A DNA stretch of 64,000 nucleotides, taken from Pseudomonas nitroreducens NBRC 12694 (GTDB lineage: Bacteria; Pseudomonadota; Gammaproteobacteria; Pseudomonadales; Pseudomonadaceae). The notes under the pieces are model-generated. The model searched no databases and was not told where the DNA came from. It worked only from the letters and a program-made list of their open reading frames with translations. Shown here one piece after another: positions 23,707 to 32,874 of the stretch. The stretch lies in assembly GCF_002091755.1 (NCBI RefSeq), contig NZ_BDAI01000003.1, positions 434,001 through 498,000 on the forward strand, read 5' to 3'. The position numbers were made by a program, and so were the translations under genes. How positions within the stretch are numbered: position 1 is the first letter of the stretch; the number at the start of each line of letters is the position of its first letter.

Positions 23707-23766
23707 TCGCCCCCTTGCGGGGGAATCGCCGGGCCGGCGTTGAGCGGGCCCGCTTCGGAGTCCCTG

Positions 23767-24351
23767 ATGGCCCAGCTGTACCTCGCCTCCAGTTCGCCGC
23801 GCCGCCGCGAGCTGCTCACCCAGATTGGCTTGCCATTCCACATAGTGCCTGCGTCGATTGACGAAACGCCCGAGTCCGGCGAGTCGGCGCATGCCTATGT
23901 CGAGCGCCTGGCGCGCAGCAAGGCCCTGGCCGGGCTGAACTTCCTCGCCCAGCGCGCCGATGTCTGCGTGCTCGGTGCCGATACCGCCGTGGTGCTGGAT
24001 GGTCGCATCCTCGGCAAGCCGCTGGACCGCGACGACGCCCTGGCGACGCTTCAGGCCCTGTCCGGCCGCGAGCATGAGGTGCTGACTGCCGTGGCGGTGG
24101 CCGATCGCGACCGCTGCGAAGCACGCGTGGTCAGCAGTCGCGTGACCTTCCGCGAGATTTCCGCCGAGGAGGCCGAGCGTTACTGGGAAACCGGCGAGCC
24201 GCAGGACAAGGCGGGTGGCTATGCTATTCAGGGGCTCGCGGCAGTCTTCGTCAGCCGCGTCGAGGGCAGCTACAGCGCCGTGGTCGGCCTGCCCCTGTGT
24301 GAAACTGCGGCATTGCTGGCTGACTTCTCCATCCCTAGCTGGCAGTCTTGA
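23767..24351 (+). CDS. maf: Maf/YhdE nucleoside triphosphate pyrophosphatase
   Basis: 194-aa house-cleaning NTP pyrophosphatase; the YhdE subfamily hydrolyses dTTP/UTP and modified pyrimidine triphosphates. ATG 23767 (CGGAG six bases upstream) gives the family start LYLASSSPRRRELL. The catalytic region shows VLGADTAVVLDGRILGKP, and the tail has EPQDKAGGYAIQGLAA with the conserved Lys. It follows mreD by 60 bp and precedes rng, as in E. coli. Confidence 0.94.
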   Translation: MAQLYLASSSPRRRELLTQIGLPFHIVPASIDETPESGESAHAYVERLARSKALAGLNFLAQRADVCVLGADTAVVLDGRILGKPLDRDDALATLQALSGREHEVLTAVAVADRDRCEARVVSSRVTFREISAEEAERYWETGEPQDKAGGYAIQGLAAVFVSRVEGSYSAVVGLPLCETAALLADFSIPSWQS

Positions 24352-24398
24352 TCACGAAGTAGCGCTGGCACGACTCCGGGCGCGATAAGGAAGGGCGC

Positions 24399-25856
24399 AT
24401 GAGCGAAGAGATCCTGATCAATATCACGCCGATGGAATCGCGCGTGGCGGTGGTGGAGAACGGCGTCCTGCAGGAGGTCCATGTCGAGCGCACGCTGCGC
24501 CGCGGGATCGTCGGCAACATCTACAAAGGCAAGGTCGTGCGCGTGCTGCCGGGCATGCAGGCGGCCTTCGTCGACGTCGGCCTGGAGCGCGCAGCCTTTA
24601 TCCATGCCGCGGAGATTTCCACCCGCGAGGGCAGTGCGGTGGAGAGCATCGGCGCGCTGGTCCACGAAGGGCAGAGCCTGGTGGTGCAGGTCACCAAGGA
24701 CCCCATCGGCACCAAGGGCGCACGGCTGACCACGCACCTGTCGATCCCTTCGCGCTACCTGGTCTACATGCCGCGCACCAGTCATGTCGGGATTTCCCTG
24801 AAGATCGAGGACGAACACGAGCGCGAGCGCCTCAAGCAGGTGGTCGCCAAGTGCGTCGAGGCCGAGGGCATCGTCGAGCGAGGTGGGTTTATCCTGCGCA
24901 CCGCTGCCGAAGGCGCCGGCGAGGACGAGATCCTCGCCGATATCCGCTACCTGCGCCGCCTCTGGGACCAGATCGACGCGCAGATCCAGACCGTCGGCGC
25001 GCCGACGATGATCTACGAAGACCTCTCCCTGGCCCTGCGCACCCTGCGCGACCTGGTGAACCCGCGCATCGAGAAGATCCGCGTCGATTCCCGGGAGAAC
25101 TTCCAGAAGATCACGCAGTTCGTCGAAGACCTGATGCCGGAAATCGCCGACCGCCTGGAGCACTACCCGGGCGAGCGGCCGATCTTCGACCTCTACGGGG
25201 TCGAGGACGAGGTGCAGAAGGCGCTGGAGCGCAAGGTGCTGCTCAAGTCCGGCGGCTACCTGATCATCGACCCGACCGAGGCGATGACCACCATCGATGT
25301 GAACACCGGCGCCTTCGTCGGCCACCGCAATCTCGAAGAGACCATCTTCAAGACCAACCTCGAGGCGGCGACCGCCATCGCCCGCCAGCTGCGCCTGCGC
25401 AACCTGGGCGGGATCATCATCATCGATTTCATCGACATGGAAGACGAGGAGCACCGCCGCCAGGTCCTGCGGACCCTGGAGAAGCAGCTCGAACGTGATC
25501 ATGCCAAGACCAACATCATCGGCATCACCGAGCTGGGCCTGGTGCAGATGACCCGCAAGCGCACCCGCGAAAGCCTGGTGCAGGTGCTCTGCGAGCCCTG
25601 CCCGAGCTGCCAGGGGCGCGGCATGCTGAAGACTGCCGAGACCATCTGTTACGAGATCTTCCGGGAAATCCTCCGTGAAGCGCGAGCCTACCAGGCCAAT
25701 TCCTACCTGGTGCTGGCCAACCAGAAAGTGGTGGATCGCCTGCTCGACGAGGAGTCGGGCAACGTCGCGGACCTGGAGCTGTTCATTGGTCGCCCGATCA
25801 AGTTCCAGGTCGAGGCCATGTATTCCCAGGAGCAGTACGACGTGGTCCTGCTTTGA
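24399..25856 (+). CDS. rng: Ribonuclease G
   Basis: 485-aa endoribonuclease of the RNase E/G family that processes 16S rRNA 5' ends and decays some mRNAs. An S1 domain lies near residues 36-125 (GNIYKGKVVRVLPGMQAAFVDVG). The catalytic DNase I-like part carries the Asp pair in TIDVNTGAFVG and IIDFIDMEDEEHR, and the zinc-link cysteines in CEPCPSCQGRG. Length is that of RNase G without the RNase E scaffold. GGAAGGG sits upstream of the ATG. It belongs to the maf-rng-yhdP run. Confidence 0.96.
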   Translation: MSEEILINITPMESRVAVVENGVLQEVHVERTLRRGIVGNIYKGKVVRVLPGMQAAFVDVGLERAAFIHAAEISTREGSAVESIGALVHEGQSLVVQVTKDPIGTKGARLTTHLSIPSRYLVYMPRTSHVGISLKIEDEHERERLKQVVAKCVEAEGIVERGGFILRTAAEGAGEDEILADIRYLRRLWDQIDAQIQTVGAPTMIYEDLSLALRTLRDLVNPRIEKIRVDSRENFQKITQFVEDLMPEIADRLEHYPGERPIFDLYGVEDEVQKALERKVLLKSGGYLIIDPTEAMTTIDVNTGAFVGHRNLEETIFKTNLEAATAIARQLRLRNLGGIIIIDFIDMEDEEHRRQVLRTLEKQLERDHAKTNIIGITELGLVQMTRKRTRESLVQVLCEPCPSCQGRGMLKTAETICYEIFREILREARAYQANSYLVLANQKVVDRLLDEESGNVADLELFIGRPIKFQVEAMYSQEQYDVVLL

Positions 25857-26014
25857 GCGGCGGCTCGCACATCGTGGAGATCCGCCGGCCGGCAGCTTTG
25901 CCATGGGGTTTTTTGGAGCTTTGCCTGACGCACACTGTCAGACCTGGTTCGACCTTGGATGGCTGGGAGGCCGCTCGATGACCCTTCGCTTCACCTCACA
26001 GGCAGCCGCCTGAC

Positions 26015-29000
26015 ATGGATCGCGCCGGCCGCCTGTTCGCCACCTCGCTGCGCATCGTCCTGGGCCTCCTGGCGCTGGGGCTGGTGCTGCTGGCTTTGTA
26101 CGTCAGCCTTGGCCGGCAGTTGGTGCCGTTGGTGGCGGAGTACCGCGACGATCTGGCGCGCAAAGCCAGCGAGCAACTGGGCCTGCCGGTGGCTATTGGC
26201 GCCCTGGAAGGGCATTGGCGCGGGTTCAGCCCGATCATCGTGGTACGCGACATCCAACTGGGCGAAGGCACCGATTCGCTGCGCCTGGAGCGCGTGCGCC
26301 TGACCCCGGACATCCTCGGCAGCGTGATGGCGCGCCAGCCGCGCATCGACAGCCTGGAGCTGGAAGGCCTGCACCTGACCCTGCGCGAGGACGAGGACGG
26401 CAACTGGCACGCCGACGGCCTGCCCAGCCGTGGCGGCGACACCGACCCGCGCAAGCTCATGGACCTGCTGCTGACCCCACATCGCCTGTCGCTGATGGAC
26501 AGCCAACTGACCGTACTGCCGCAACAGGCCAACCCGCTGTCGTTGAACTATGTCGGCATGACCCTGCGCAGCGGCAGCCGCCAGCGCCTGGAGGCACGCT
26601 TCAGCCTGCCCGGCGGCGAACCGGTGGCGGCGCGGCTGGAGGCCCGGCTGAACCGCGATGACTGGGCGAAGAGTTCGGCCCAGCTGTACCTGAGCCTGCC
26701 CCAGGCCGACTGGGCCAAATGGCTGCCCGAGCGTCTCACTGGCGCCTGGAAGCTGTCCCACGCCAAGGCTGGCGGCGAATTCTGGGCGACCATCGACAAG
26801 GGCGTGCCGGTCTCCGCCGTAGCCCGCCTGAATGCCCCTAAGATTGATGCCGCGCTGGGCGACCGCAAGCCGGTGAGCCTGAGCGACCTGGGCGTCAGCC
26901 TGTTCTTCCAGCGCAACGGCGACGATTTCGATCTGCGTGTCGCCGATCTGGCAGCGAATTTCGGCGAAAGTCGTTGGGGCGAGGTGGAGTTGGAGCTGAC
27001 TCGCCGGATAAAGGGCGAGGAGCATTGGCAGCTGCGCGCCGACCGCCTCGACCTGACCCCGCTGGGACCGACCATCGCAGCACTGGCACCGCTGCCGGAC
27101 AAGGCCATCGAGTGGCTCGAAGGGCTGAAACCGCACGGTGTGTTACACAACGTCAATTTCGATTACTGGCCGCAGCGCGAGGGCGCCGAGCGCGTCGCCT
27201 ATGCCACCAACCTGGAGAAGGTCGGTGTCAGTGCCTTCCATGATGTGCCGGCCGTGGCCAACGTCGACGGCACCTTCCGCGGCAACCTTGGCGGCGGCAC
27301 GCTGGACGCCAACGCCCAGGATTTCATGCTGCACCTGGCCACGCTGTTCCCCGAGCCCTGGCACTACCGCACCGCACGCACGCGGATGTTCTTCCAGTTC
27401 AACGACGAGGCCTTCACCCTAGGCAGCCACCTGATGCAGGTGGAGGGCGACGAGGGAACCATCGCCGGCGACATCCTGATACGCCTGATGCGCGACCCGG
27501 CGCAGGAAGACTACATGGACCTGCGCGTGGGGATGAGCAACGGCGATGCGCGCTACACCGGTAAATACCTGCCCACCGTCATCCCGCAGATGAGCAAGGA
27601 TCTGGCTGCCTGGCTCAAAGGTTCAATCAAGAGTGGGCGCATCGAACAGGGCTATTTCCTCTGGCAAGGTTCGCTGCAGAAGGGCTCGGCGCCGGAAGCC
27701 CATGCCATGACCCTGTACTTCAAGGTCCATGACGGCGTGCTCGACTACCAGCCGGGCTGGCCCGGCCTGAGCAAGGCCGAGGGCGAGGTGCGCGTGGAGG
27801 ACACCGGCGTCAGCATCAACGCAACCAGCGGGCAGATTCTCAACAGCCAGGTGCGCGATGTCTCGGTGGAGATTCCCCATTCCAACCCGGGGGAAGTCGC
27901 CCATCTGCATGTGGACGGCGATATCGACAGCAACCTCGTCGATGGCCTGAAGATCCTCCAGGACTCGCCCATCGGTGCGACGCACACTTTCGCCGGCTGG
28001 GAAGGCAAGGGCGACCTCAATGGCCACCTCAACCTCGACATTCCGCTGGCCAAGGGCGAGGCGAGCAAGGCGCGGGTGATCGTCGATTTCGACACCGACA
28101 AGGCGCAGCTGAAGATTGCCAAGCCTGAGCTGAACCTCGAACAGGTGAAGGGCAAGTTCCGCTACGACACCGACAGCGGCCTCAGCGGGCAGAACATCTC
28201 CGCTCAGGTGCTGGGTAGCCGTATCACCGGCAGCATTCGCGCCGAAGGCCGCAACGGCGCTCCGCGTACTCGGGTGCTGGTGGGTGGCCAGGTATCGGTG
28301 AAGACCCTGCTCGACTGGGGCAAGGTACAGAAACAGTTGCCGGTCGACGGCCGCGTGCCGTTCCAGCTCAACCTGCTGCTCGACGGCAAGGACAGCCAGC
28401 TGCAGGTCGCCTCGAACCTGCAAGATGTCACCATCGATCTGCCGGCGCCGCTGGGCAAGGCCGCGCAGGAAACCCGCGAGAGCGAATGGCGCATGACCCT
28501 CGAGGGCGCCGAGCGACGCTACTGGGCAACCTACGGCGATCGCGCCAGCCTGGCTTACGCGGCTCCGGCGGACCAGCCGCTGGCCGGCCGTGGCGTGCTG
28601 CGCCTGGGTGGCGACCCGGCCGTGCTGCCCAACTGGAATGGCGTCCAGGTGCGCGGCAAGATCGACGAAGTTGACGCCGACGCCTGGATGGCGGTCGCGA
28701 AGAAATACTCCAATACCGGGGTTGAGGGCGCCGCTGGCCTGCTGCGCGGCGCAGACCTGCAGATCGGTCGCTTCAAAGGCTTTGGCCAGACCCTGGAAAA
28801 TCTCACGCTGGATGTGTTGCGTGTCGACAGCAGTTGGCAGGTTGGACTGGTCAGCTCGCTGGTCTCCGGCAAGGTCATCCTGCCCGACAGCAAGGTGAAG
28901 CCGATCCAGATCGCCCTGGACCGTCTCGACCTGCCCAAGGGCGAGGCCATCGATTCCGTGAAGGCAGTCGAGCAGCCTGACCCGCTGGCAAAGGTCGACC

Positions 29001-29833
29001 CGCGCAGCCTGCCGCCGATGGACGTGTCCATCCGCCAGGTCCTCAAGGCCGGGAAGCCGGTCGGTGCCTGGAGCTTCAACCTGCGCCCGACGCCTACCGG
29101 TGTTGGCTTCAACAATGTGAATCTGGACCTGCGTGGCCTGTCGGTGAAGGGCAGCCTGCGCTGGGATGGTCTTGAGGCGAGCGCGCGCAGTACCTTCCAG
29201 GGCAAGCTCGAGGGCAAGAACCTGGGCGACGTGCTGAAGGCCTGGGACTTCGCGCCCAGCGTGACCAGCGAGCGTTTCAACGTGGACATCAACGGCAACT
29301 GGCCGGGTTCGCCGGCGGCGCTGAACCTGCGGCGGTTCGGCGGTACCCTGGACGCCAGCCTGCGCAAGGGGCAATTCGTCGAAGTGGAGGGCGGAGCCAA
29401 TGCCCTGCGGGTGTTCGGCCTGCTCAACTTCAACGCCATCAACCGCCGCCTGCGCCTGGACTTCTCCGACCTGCTGGGCAAGGGCCTGAGCTACGACCGG
29501 GTCAAGGGCGTGCTCACCGCCACCGATGGCGTCTACTTCACCCGCGAGCCGCTGCGTCTGGATGGACCGTCGAGCAACCTGGAACTCAACGGCACCCTGG
29601 ACATGGCCCACGACGAGATCGACGCCAAGCTGCTGGTGACTCTGCCGGTGACCAACAACCTGCCGTTGGCGGCACTGATCGTCGGCGCTCCCGCCATTGG
29701 CGGCGCGCTGTTCGTGGTGGACAAGTTGCTGGGTGACAAGGTCGCACGCTTCGCCAGCGTGCAGTACAGCGTGAAGGGGCAATGGCAGAGCCCGACCATC
29801 ACCTTCGAGAAACCCTTCGAAAAACCTCACTGA
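26015..29833 (+). CDS. yhdP: YhdP family AsmA-like phospholipid transport protein
   Basis: 1272-aa protein close in length to E. coli YhdP. The family forms long beta-taco bridges from the inner membrane across the periplasm, moving phospholipids to the outer membrane. One N-terminal anchor spans about 15-35 (LRIVLGLLALGLVLLALYVS), followed by ~1200 residues of beta-rich DUF3971/AsmA-type sequence, with LKPHGVLHNVNFDYW and FNFNAINRRLRLDFSDL near the C-terminus. ATG 26015 is the first plausible start, with a weak ribosome binding site after a 158-bp gap from rng. Confidence 0.92.
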   Translation: MDRAGRLFATSLRIVLGLLALGLVLLALYVSLGRQLVPLVAEYRDDLARKASEQLGLPVAIGALEGHWRGFSPIIVVRDIQLGEGTDSLRLERVRLTPDILGSVMARQPRIDSLELEGLHLTLREDEDGNWHADGLPSRGGDTDPRKLMDLLLTPHRLSLMDSQLTVLPQQANPLSLNYVGMTLRSGSRQRLEARFSLPGGEPVAARLEARLNRDDWAKSSAQLYLSLPQADWAKWLPERLTGAWKLSHAKAGGEFWATIDKGVPVSAVARLNAPKIDAALGDRKPVSLSDLGVSLFFQRNGDDFDLRVADLAANFGESRWGEVELELTRRIKGEEHWQLRADRLDLTPLGPTIAALAPLPDKAIEWLEGLKPHGVLHNVNFDYWPQREGAERVAYATNLEKVGVSAFHDVPAVANVDGTFRGNLGGGTLDANAQDFMLHLATLFPEPWHYRTARTRMFFQFNDEAFTLGSHLMQVEGDEGTIAGDILIRLMRDPAQEDYMDLRVGMSNGDARYTGKYLPTVIPQMSKDLAAWLKGSIKSGRIEQGYFLWQGSLQKGSAPEAHAMTLYFKVHDGVLDYQPGWPGLSKAEGEVRVEDTGVSINATSGQILNSQVRDVSVEIPHSNPGEVAHLHVDGDIDSNLVDGLKILQDSPIGATHTFAGWEGKGDLNGHLNLDIPLAKGEASKARVIVDFDTDKAQLKIAKPELNLEQVKGKFRYDTDSGLSGQNISAQVLGSRITGSIRAEGRNGAPRTRVLVGGQVSVKTLLDWGKVQKQLPVDGRVPFQLNLLLDGKDSQLQVASNLQDVTIDLPAPLGKAAQETRESEWRMTLEGAERRYWATYGDRASLAYAAPADQPLAGRGVLRLGGDPAVLPNWNGVQVRGKIDEVDADAWMAVAKKYSNTGVEGAAGLLRGADLQIGRFKGFGQTLENLTLDVLRVDSSWQVGLVSSLVSGKVILPDSKVKPIQIALDRLDLPKGEAIDSVKAVEQPDPLAKVDPRSLPPMDVSIRQVLKAGKPVGAWSFNLRPTPTGVGFNNVNLDLRGLSVKGSLRWDGLEASARSTFQGKLEGKNLGDVLKAWDFAPSVTSERFNVDINGNWPGSPAALNLRRFGGTLDASLRKGQFVEVEGGANALRVFGLLNFNAINRRLRLDFSDLLGKGLSYDRVKGVLTATDGVYFTREPLRLDGPSSNLELNGTLDMAHDEIDAKLLVTLPVTNNLPLAALIVGAPAIGGALFVVDKLLGDKVARFASVQYSVKGQWQSPTITFEKPFEKPH

Positions 29834-29899
29834 ACCGGCGGCCAAGCACAATGCCCGGGCATCGGTTAGCATGAAAGCCAGGTATTCCCGGAGCTGACC

Positions 29900-30748
29900 A
29901 TGTCCATCGCCGTCATCCAGATGGTCAGCCAGGACGATGTCCTGGCTAATCTTGCCACCGCCCGTCGCCTGCTGGAGCAGGCCGCCAACGGCGGCGCGCG
30001 CCTTGCCGTACTACCGGAAAACTTCGCCGCCATGGGGCGCCGAGACCTCGCGGACATCGGCCGCGCCGAAGCCCTTGGCGAAGGCCCGATCCTGCCCTGG
30101 TTGAAAAGCACCGCCCGCGACCTCAGGTTGTGGATAGTCGCCGGCACCCTGCCGTTGCCGCCGGAGAACCAGCCGGGAGCCAAGGCCAATGCCTGCTCGC
30201 TGCTGGTGGACGAGCGCGGTGAAGTGGCGGCGCGCTACGACAAGCTGCATCTGTTCGATGTGGACGTTGCTGATGCCCGTGGCCGCTATCGCGAGTCGGA
30301 CGACTACGCCTTCGGCCAGCGCGTGGTGGTGGCGGATACGCCGGTCGGGCGGCTGGGGCTGACGGTCTGCTACGACCTGCGCTTCCCCGAACTGTATACC
30401 GCGCTGCGCGAAGCCGGCGCGGAGCTTATCAGTGCCCCTTCGGCATTCACCGCGGTGACTGGCGCTGCGCACTGGGAAATCCTCATCCGCGCCCGCGCCA
30501 TCGAAACCCAGTGCTATGTACTGGCGGCTGGACAGGGCGGGACCCACCCCAACGGACGGGAAACCTGGGGCCAGTCGGCCATCGTCGACCCCTGGGGGCG
30601 TATCCTGGCCGAGCAGGCCAAGGGCGAGGCGGTGCTGCTGGCTGAGCGCGATAGCGAGGAACAGGCGGCGGTGCGGCAGCGCATGCCGATTGTCCGGCAC
30701 AGAAGATTTTTCCCGTCGGTCGAACCGCGACCGGCGCGTACGGAGTGA
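29900..30748 (+). CDS. Carbon-nitrogen hydrolase (Nit1/YbeM-type amidase)
   Basis: 282-aa cytoplasmic nitrilase-superfamily enzyme. The catalytic triad is Glu40 (AVLPENFAAM), Lys115 (RYDKLHLFDVDV) and Cys157 (GLTVCYDLRFPELY). The LHLFDVDV segment is typical of deaminated-glutathione amidases, which repair transamination side products; that substrate is an inference from subfamily look. It lies between yhdP (66 bp upstream) and tldD, with its TGA overlapping GTGAATATG at the tldD start. Confidence 0.88.
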   Translation: MSIAVIQMVSQDDVLANLATARRLLEQAANGGARLAVLPENFAAMGRRDLADIGRAEALGEGPILPWLKSTARDLRLWIVAGTLPLPPENQPGAKANACSLLVDERGEVAARYDKLHLFDVDVADARGRYRESDDYAFGQRVVVADTPVGRLGLTVCYDLRFPELYTALREAGAELISAPSAFTAVTGAAHWEILIRARAIETQCYVLAAGQGGTHPNGRETWGQSAIVDPWGRILAEQAKGEAVLLAERDSEEQAAVRQRMPIVRHRRFFPSVEPRPARTE

Positions 30749-30750
30749 AT

Positions 30751-32193
30751 ATGAGCGAACTGTTGTCATCCGTCAGCCAGCACCTGCTGGCCCCCGGTGG
30801 TCTGGATATCGACCAGCTGTCGCCGATCCTGCACGAGCTGAGCGGCCCCGGCATCGACGCCGCCGACCTGTACTTCCAGAGCCAGGTCTCCGAGTCCTGG
30901 ATGCTCGAAGACGGCATCGTCAAGGAAGGCAGCTTCCACATGGACCAGGGTGTCGGCGTGCGCGCACAGTCCGGTGAGAAGACCGGCTTCGCCTACAGCA
31001 ACGCGATCAACCACGAAGCGCTGATCCAGGCTGCCCGCGCTGCACGCTCGATCTCCCGAGCCGGGCAGAATGGCAAGGTGCAGGCGTTCAAGGCCGTGGT
31101 GCCGACCCGCCTGTATGCCGGCGAGAACCCGCTGGATGTGATGAGCCGCGCCGAGAAGGTAGAGCTGCTGCAGAAGATCGACGCCGCCACCCGCGCCCTT
31201 GATCCGCGCATCCAGCAGGTCACCGTCAGCCTCGCCGGTGTCTGGGACCAGGTACTGATCGCTGCGGCGGATGGTTCGCTGGCTGCGGACATCCGACCGC
31301 TGGTGCGTTTCAACGTCAGCGTCATCGTCGAGCAGAACGGCCGCCGTGAGCGCGGTGGGCATGGCGGCGGCGGTCGCACGGACTACAAGTACTTCCTGCA
31401 GGAAGACCGCGCCATGAGCTACGCGCGCGAGGCGCTGCGCCAGGCGCTGGTCAACCTGGAAGCGGTGCCCGCGCCGGCCGGCAGTCTGCCGGTGGTGATG
31501 GGCGCCGGTTGGTCCGGCGTGCTGCTGCACGAGGCCGTGGGCCACGGCCTGGAAGGCGACTTCAACCGCAAGGGCAGCTCGAACTACAGCGGTCGCATCG
31601 GCGAGAAGGTCGCTTCCAGCCTGTGCACCATCGTCGATGACGGCACCATCGCCGGCCGTCGCGGTTCGCTGTCGGTGGACGACGAAGGCACGCCGACCCA
31701 CTGCAACGTGCTGATCGAGAACGGCATTCTCAAGGGCTACATGCAGGACAAGCTCAACGCCCGCCTGATGGGCGTGGCGCGCACCGGCAACGGTCGTCGC
31801 GAGTCCTACGCGCACCTGCCGATGCCGCGCATGACCAACACCTACATGCTGGCCGGGGAGAGCGATCCGCAGGAAATTATTGCCAGCGTCGAGCGTGGCA
31901 TCTACTGCGCCAACCTTGGCGGCGGCCAGGTGGACATCACCAGCGGCAAGTTCGTCTTCGCCACCAGCGAGGCCTACCTGATCGAGAACGGCAAGATCAC
32001 CCGCCCGGTGAAGGGCGCGACGCTGATCGGCAACGGCCCGGAAGTGATGAGCCGGGTGTCCATGGTCGGCAACGACCTGGCGCTGGACAGCGGCGTGGGA
32101 ACCTGCGGCAAGGACGGCCAGTCCGTGCCGGTCGGTGTCGGCCAGCCGACCCTGAAGATCGACGCGATCACCGTTGGCGGCACGGGCGCCTGA
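30751..32193 (+). CDS. tldD: TldD metalloprotease subunit
   Basis: 480-aa subunit of the TldD/TldE heterodimeric metalloprotease that degrades unfolded peptides, and acts on microcin B17 and CcdA in E. coli. The zinc-binding HExxxH is visible as HEAVGHGLEGDF. ATG 30751 has GGAG seven bases upstream; a GTG at 30745 overlapping the previous stop is the alternative. The partner pmbA (tldE) is 0.7 kb downstream, beyond the oppositely oriented darP. Confidence 0.96.
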   Translation: MSELLSSVSQHLLAPGGLDIDQLSPILHELSGPGIDAADLYFQSQVSESWMLEDGIVKEGSFHMDQGVGVRAQSGEKTGFAYSNAINHEALIQAARAARSISRAGQNGKVQAFKAVVPTRLYAGENPLDVMSRAEKVELLQKIDAATRALDPRIQQVTVSLAGVWDQVLIAAADGSLAADIRPLVRFNVSVIVEQNGRRERGGHGGGGRTDYKYFLQEDRAMSYAREALRQALVNLEAVPAPAGSLPVVMGAGWSGVLLHEAVGHGLEGDFNRKGSSNYSGRIGEKVASSLCTIVDDGTIAGRRGSLSVDDEGTPTHCNVLIENGILKGYMQDKLNARLMGVARTGNGRRESYAHLPMPRMTNTYMLAGESDPQEIIASVERGIYCANLGGGQVDITSGKFVFATSEAYLIENGKITRPVKGATLIGNGPEVMSRVSMVGNDLALDSGVGTCGKDGQSVPVGVGQPTLKIDAITVGGTGA

Positions 32194-32233
32194 GGCCGTT
32201 GCCCGTGAGGCTTGGAGAGAGGGACGCGGCTGC

Positions 32234-32758
32234 TCAGCGCAGGCCGCGTTTGAGCTCGTCCAGCTCGCGGATGTACTTGAAGATCTTCCGCGCCGCGGCC
32301 GGAGGCTTGTTGTGAGCGGCCTCGTGCTGGGCGTGGCGGATCAGCTGGAGCAGGTGCTGGCGGTCGCTTTCCGGGTATTCGCCGAAGAACGCGGACAGCG
32401 CTGCGTCACCGCCGGTGATCAGGTGGTCGCGCCAGCGCTCCAGGGCGTGGAAGCGTTCGTTGTACTGGCGGGTCGAGGTGTCTACCTGTTCCAGCAGGGC
32501 GAGGATGGCCTCGACGTCCTGGTCGCGCATCAGCTTGCCGATGAACTGCCGATGGCGTTTCTTGGCAGCGTTGGCCTTGTGCTTGGGTGCTTCTTCCAGC
32601 GCGCGGCGCAGCGGATCGGTCAGCGGCATGCGGTCGAGCATGTCGGCCTTGAGCGTCGTCAGGCGCTCGCCGAGCTCCTGCAGCGCGTGCATTTCGCGTT
32701 TTACTTGCGACTTGCTCTTCTCATCGAAGGACGAGTCGTCATCGTGAATTTCAGCCAT
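32234..32758 (-). CDS. darP: DarP/YjgA ribosome-associated 50S assembly factor
   Basis: 174-aa highly charged helical protein of the DUF615/YjgA family, which binds late 50S precursors. The chain shows KSKSQVKREMHALQELGERL, MPLTDPLRRALEEA and KRHRQFIGKLMRDQD. ATG 32758 matches the usual length; the longer open frame upstream runs into low-similarity sequence. It is on the minus strand between the two Tld genes. Confidence 0.92.
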   Translation of the reverse strand: MAEIHDDDSSFDEKSKSQVKREMHALQELGERLTTLKADMLDRMPLTDPLRRALEEAPKHKANAAKKRHRQFIGKLMRDQDVEAILALLEQVDTSTRQYNERFHALERWRDHLITGGDAALSAFFGEYPESDRQHLLQLIRHAQHEAAHNKPPAAARKIFKYIRELDELKRGLR

Positions 32759-32874
32759 GGCGGGGGTCTCTTTGAAAACGCCGCCATGATAACGAGTCAG
32801 GGGCCGCTTGTCCGGCCCGCGCCGGTTGCCGCCGCCTGATGGCGGGGCCGGAACATGAACAGGAGAGGCATGCA

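Noticed and set aside
23709..23730. GC hairpin CCCCC/GGGGG between mreD and maf
   Set aside because: No T run and maf continues the same direction in a conserved cluster; too short to call a terminator.
27623..29872. Long antisense frame across yhdP
   Set aside because: Composition-driven shadow; no motif or ribosome binding site.
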